Origin: Rudaea sp. 3F27F6
Lineage (GTDB): Bacteria > Pseudomonadota > Gammaproteobacteria > Xanthomonadales > Rhodanobacteraceae
DNA length: 64,000 bases
Assembly: GCF_005503555.1 (NCBI RefSeq)
Contig: NZ_SCNG01000004.1
Location: forward strand, 310,001-374,000
Direction of reading: 5' to 3'
In this document: in pieces, positions 61,319 to 64,000 of the stretch
Numbering within the stretch: the first letter of the stretch is position 1
Layout of the letters: each line of letters opens with the position of its first letter
Notes under the pieces: model-generated
Databases searched by the model: none
What the model was told of the DNA's origin: nothing
Seen by the model: only the letters and a program-made list of their open reading frames with translations
Made by a program: the position numbers and the translations under genes

Positions 61319-64000
61319 TTACTTCTTTCCGCCACCAAAGTGGACGTTCATTTCGAGCATGACCAGCCTGCCGAACGCGTTGTAGTTGTAGATGTTATAG
61401 AACGGGAATGCGGAGTAGGTCGCATCGTATGGCGGGCGTGAATTGAAGATGTTGTTCCCGGTGAGCGTCATCGAGGCATCGTCGCTGAAGTTGTACTGCA
61501 CCGATGCGTTGTAGACCATCCAGGGAGCAACCGTACCGCTTCCGTCGTAGCGCCAGGTCTTTCCGTAGCGCGTCCCGCGAACGACGGCACTCCACGGACC
61601 GATTTCCCAAGCAACGGATCCCGCAAAAATTTGCTTGAACTGGTTGTAGTAGTCCGTGATGTGCAGCAGGTCGGTGTCGGGATCGTTGGGGAACTGACGA
61701 TAGGTGTGCTTCAACGTATCGTTGTAGTTGGCGCTGAAGGTAAAGTCGCCGAAACGGCCCGCCTCCCACTTGTACGACGCGTTCAGCACGATGCCGGACA
61801 CCATTTCGCTGGCGATATTGATCGGCACGGTGGAAACGGTGTTCAAGGCATTCGGGCTGATGAGCGCATCGGGCGGGTTTCTCGTCACCTGCGCAATGTA
61901 CTGCTGACAGGCTGGCGAGGTGCCGTCGACCGGCGTACCGCCTCGCGTATGCCCGAGGCGGCAATCCGCTTCTTTCTGCAGAATGGTATCGATGCTGTAG
62001 TTGGAGACTTCGTTCGAGATTTTGATGTGGTAGTAGTCGGTCTTCACCGTGAAGTTCGACGATGGTGACCAGACGATGCCGTATCCGAACGATTTCGCCG
62101 TGATGTACTGCAGGTCTTTATTGCCGGTGGAGCGACCGTTGATCTGTACCGAGTTGTACGGCGTATTGCAGTTTGTGTAATGGTCGCCTTGCGCAACGCG
62201 GCAGTTGTAGTAGTCCGTGACGCTGGTAAAGAACGAACTGCCCTTGGAAAAGATGTATCCCATATCCGGCGCGCGGAACGCGGTACCGTAGTTGCCACGG
62301 ATGAGCAGGCTTTCGAACGGCCGGAACTCAAGGCCGAGCTTGTAGGTGACCTTGCTCTGGCTCGAACCCGCAGCACTGTATCGATCCCAACGCGTGGCGA
62401 GGTCGGCGGTCAACATGCTGAAGATCGGCACGGTGAACTCGCCCGCCACGGCCTGCCGATCGCGCGTGCCGTGTCCGCTGGTGCCGCCGAGGTTGTAGAA
62501 CTGCCCGGCGGTGACGCGCGGATCGACCGGATTGTCCCAAAGCTGATCACCCGCCTCGACCACACCCGCAAAACCCACGGAACCGGCCGGCAACTGAAAC
62601 AAATCGGTGTTGGTGACCGTCAGGTTTACGTTCTGCGTATACGTTTCCGAGTCGCTTTGCACCACGCCGGAGAGGGCGTTGTACTGGTCCGGCGTCATCG
62701 CCCCCCAAAAATGCCCTGTCTGCGAAATGTGGTAGGCGGGGTAGTTGTTTCCTTTGTAGTTGTAGACGCCGTCCTGAGCCCCGAGGAACCAGGCGTTCAC
62801 CGGGCCGGTCAGGAAGCGGCGGCGCTTCGAGTTCGTGTCGTCCTGCGAACGATGGTAATAGGCATCGTAGTTCCAACCGGAATCACCCAGATTGCCGCGC
62901 ACGCCGAAGTTCACGATGTAGCTATGTTCGAAGTATTTGCCGTCGTTGGCGCCTTTCACTTCTTCCGGAGCGAGAATGTACTGAAGGAGATTCAGCAGGT
63001 GCCCGGAATCTCGATCGTAAAGCGCTCCCGAAGAATTCCAGAATTCCGAGTAGCTGCCGCCGGTGTGATAGCTGATCTTCGTGTAGTTCAGCAGACCGTC
63101 GGCATATACCTGCGCGTTGTCATTAATTTGGTACTTGAGGCTCAGATACCCGTTGACGATCTTTTGATCGGGAAGGATGGTTCCATCCGAAAGATCGTAA
63201 ATCGTGCCGCAGTAGGTGCCGAAATTCGGCCGATTGCTGTACGAGAGCGTGCCGTGAAACAGGTAGGAGATGGCGGAGCACGTCGACGATCCCGGATCCA
63301 CGTACTTGTTGGTCAGCGCATCGCGCGCCACGCGATCGCGGCTCGCAATCGGCGCAGCGCCGTTGAGCGTCGGGTTGTCGGCTGCGCTGTCGGTGTAGCC
63401 GCGTTGGCGGTAATAGATCGGATTCTGCTTGGTGAATTCGAGCGCCCACAGAGCATCTAGCTTGCCCCAACTGTTGCCTCCACCGATTTGCAGGCGCTGC
63501 GAAGCGCCGCCGCCGTCGGTAAAGCCTCCCGTACGAAAATTGAGGGTGACACCCTCCATCTTTTGCTTGAGCACGATGTTGACGACGCCGGCAATGGCCG
63601 CCGAGCCGTAGATCGCGGACTGGTTGCCCGGCAGAATGTCGATGTGGTCGACGATCATCATCGGGACCGTCGTCAGATCGACGAAGTTGCTCGTGCTGTT
63701 GTACAAGAAGGGGAAATCGGCCATCGGGCGGCCGTTCATCAGCACGAGCGTGAAGCTCGGATCGAGACCGAGCAAGCTGATCGTGCTCGCTCCAGGGGTA
63801 AAACCCTGGGTGTTCTGGCTGTCCTGGACATTGCCGTTTGCAAGAGGCATGGCGCGCAGAGCGTCGTAGACGTTCTTGAATCCTTCGCGCTTCATTTCTT
63901 CGCTCGTGATCGTGATCGTCGGCGACGCCGTTTCGATCTGCGCGCGCGGAATCAGCGAGCCGGTGACCGTGACGCCTTGCAGCTCGGTCGTATCTTTCTT
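61319..64000 (-). CDS. TonB-dependent outer-membrane receptor, 5' end outside window
   Basis: At least 893 residues are present and the frame is open to base 64000. Reading from the edge, KKDTTELQGVTVTGSLIPRA is the usual start of the region before the plug. The plug follows (MKREGFKNVYDALRAMP, GLDPSFTLVLMNGRPMADFP, VDHIDILPGNQSAIYGSAAI and AGVVNIVLKQ). A 22-strand barrel with several Cys pairs in extracellular loops comes next. The C-terminus ends NVHFGGGKK, so the usual terminal Phe is followed by a five-residue tail. It imports a TonB-dependent substrate that cannot be named. The loops have many Asn/Tyr. Confidence 0.93.
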   Translation of the reverse strand, partial: KKDTTELQGVTVTGSLIPRAQIETASPTITITSEEMKREGFKNVYDALRAMPLANGNVQDSQNTQGFTPGASTISLLGLDPSFTLVLMNGRPMADFPFLYNSTSNFVDLTTVPMMIVDHIDILPGNQSAIYGSAAIAGVVNIVLKQKMEGVTLNFRTGGFTDGGGASQRLQIGGGNSWGKLDALWALEFTKQNPIYYRQRGYTDSAADNPTLNGAAPIASRDRVARDALTNKYVDPGSSTCSAISYLFHGTLSYSNRPNFGTYCGTIYDLSDGTILPDQKIVNGYLSLKYQINDNAQVYADGLLNYTKISYHTGGSYSEFWNSSGALYDRDSGHLLNLLQYILAPEEVKGANDGKYFEHSYIVNFGVRGNLGDSGWNYDAYYHRSQDDTNSKRRRFLTGPVNAWFLGAQDGVYNYKGNNYPAYHISQTGHFWGAMTPDQYNALSGVVQSDSETYTQNVNLTVTNTDLFQLPAGSVGFAGVVEAGDQLWDNPVDPRVTAGQFYNLGGTSGHGTRDRQAVAGEFTVPIFSMLTADLATRWDRYSAAGSSQSKVTYKLGLEFRPFESLLIRGNYGTAFRAPDMGYIFSKGSSFFTSVTDYYNCRVAQGDHYTNCNTPYNSVQINGRSTGNKDLQYITAKSFGYGIVWSPSSNFTVKTDYYHIKISNEVSNYSIDTILQKEADCRLGHTRGGTPVDGTSPACQQYIAQVTRNPPDALISPNALNTVSTVPINIASEMVSGIVLNASYKWEAGRFGDFTFSANYNDTLKHTYRQFPNDPDTDLLHITDYYNQFKQIFAGSVAWEIGPWSAVVRGTRYGKTWRYDGSGTVAPWMVYNASVQYNFSDDASMTLTGNNIFNSRPPYDATYSAFPFYNIYNYNAFGRLVMLEMNVHFGGGKK

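Overview
The window is high-GC bacterial chromosome with strong G/C preference at third codon positions. It reads as a gammaproteobacterium of the order Xanthomonadales (Lysobacterales), probably Rhodanobacteraceae-like. The evidence is gene content (rpoD-dtd-LpxL, hemL-thiE-rubredoxin, gpmI-envC-ctpA, ygfB-pepP, zapA-6S RNA-fau, SirB1, TIGR02449) and dispersed intergenic repeats of a kind I associate with that order. The family-level placement is inference. I see no tRNA, rRNA, CRISPR array, prophage or IS transposase.

1-17 kb is efflux. After a truncated luciferase-like monooxygenase, soxR faces a five-gene operon (adaptor, RND pump, outer-membrane channel, MFS transporter, amidohydrolase). 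Between them lies a SoxR-type palindrome in a 19-bp promoter spacer. A second, opposing RND-adaptor-channel operon follows a response regulator and histidine kinase. The gap between kinase and pump holds repeated CGTATGAA boxes. A dispersed repeat appears to be read in frame as the N-terminus of the second channel protein.

17-36.7 kb is mixed housekeeping and envelope: universal stress protein, thioredoxin-like protein, queuosine-precursor transporter, outer-membrane barrel, rpoD, dtd, an LpxL-like acyltransferase, and a polysaccharide deacetylase coupled to an unusual NHL-propeller/M23 protein. Then come GspA/GspB, rhomboid, DUF1820, HIT, CtpA, EnvC and GpmI. A composite inverted-repeat element of about 0.7 kb separates envC from gpmI.

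36.7-53.5 kb holds an exported VNG-repeat protein, a TPR protein, an esterase/acyltransferase pair, a second two-component system, and a GntR-controlled ABC operon whose start codon lies inside a 38-bp palindrome. It continues with argS-SPOR, hemL, thiE, rubredoxin, a more AT-rich HEXXH membrane protein, and SirB1.

53.5-64 kb holds glutaminyl cyclase, rpiA, an EVE-domain protein, fau, 6S RNA, zapA, a ZapB-like protein, ygfB, pepP, a VirJ/AcvB protein, a small Cys-containing secreted protein, and a TonB-dependent receptor cut by the window end.

Most operons are tightly packed, with ATGA overlaps. Several monocistronic units share a CTACAATnCG promoter element 27-31 bases before the start codon.
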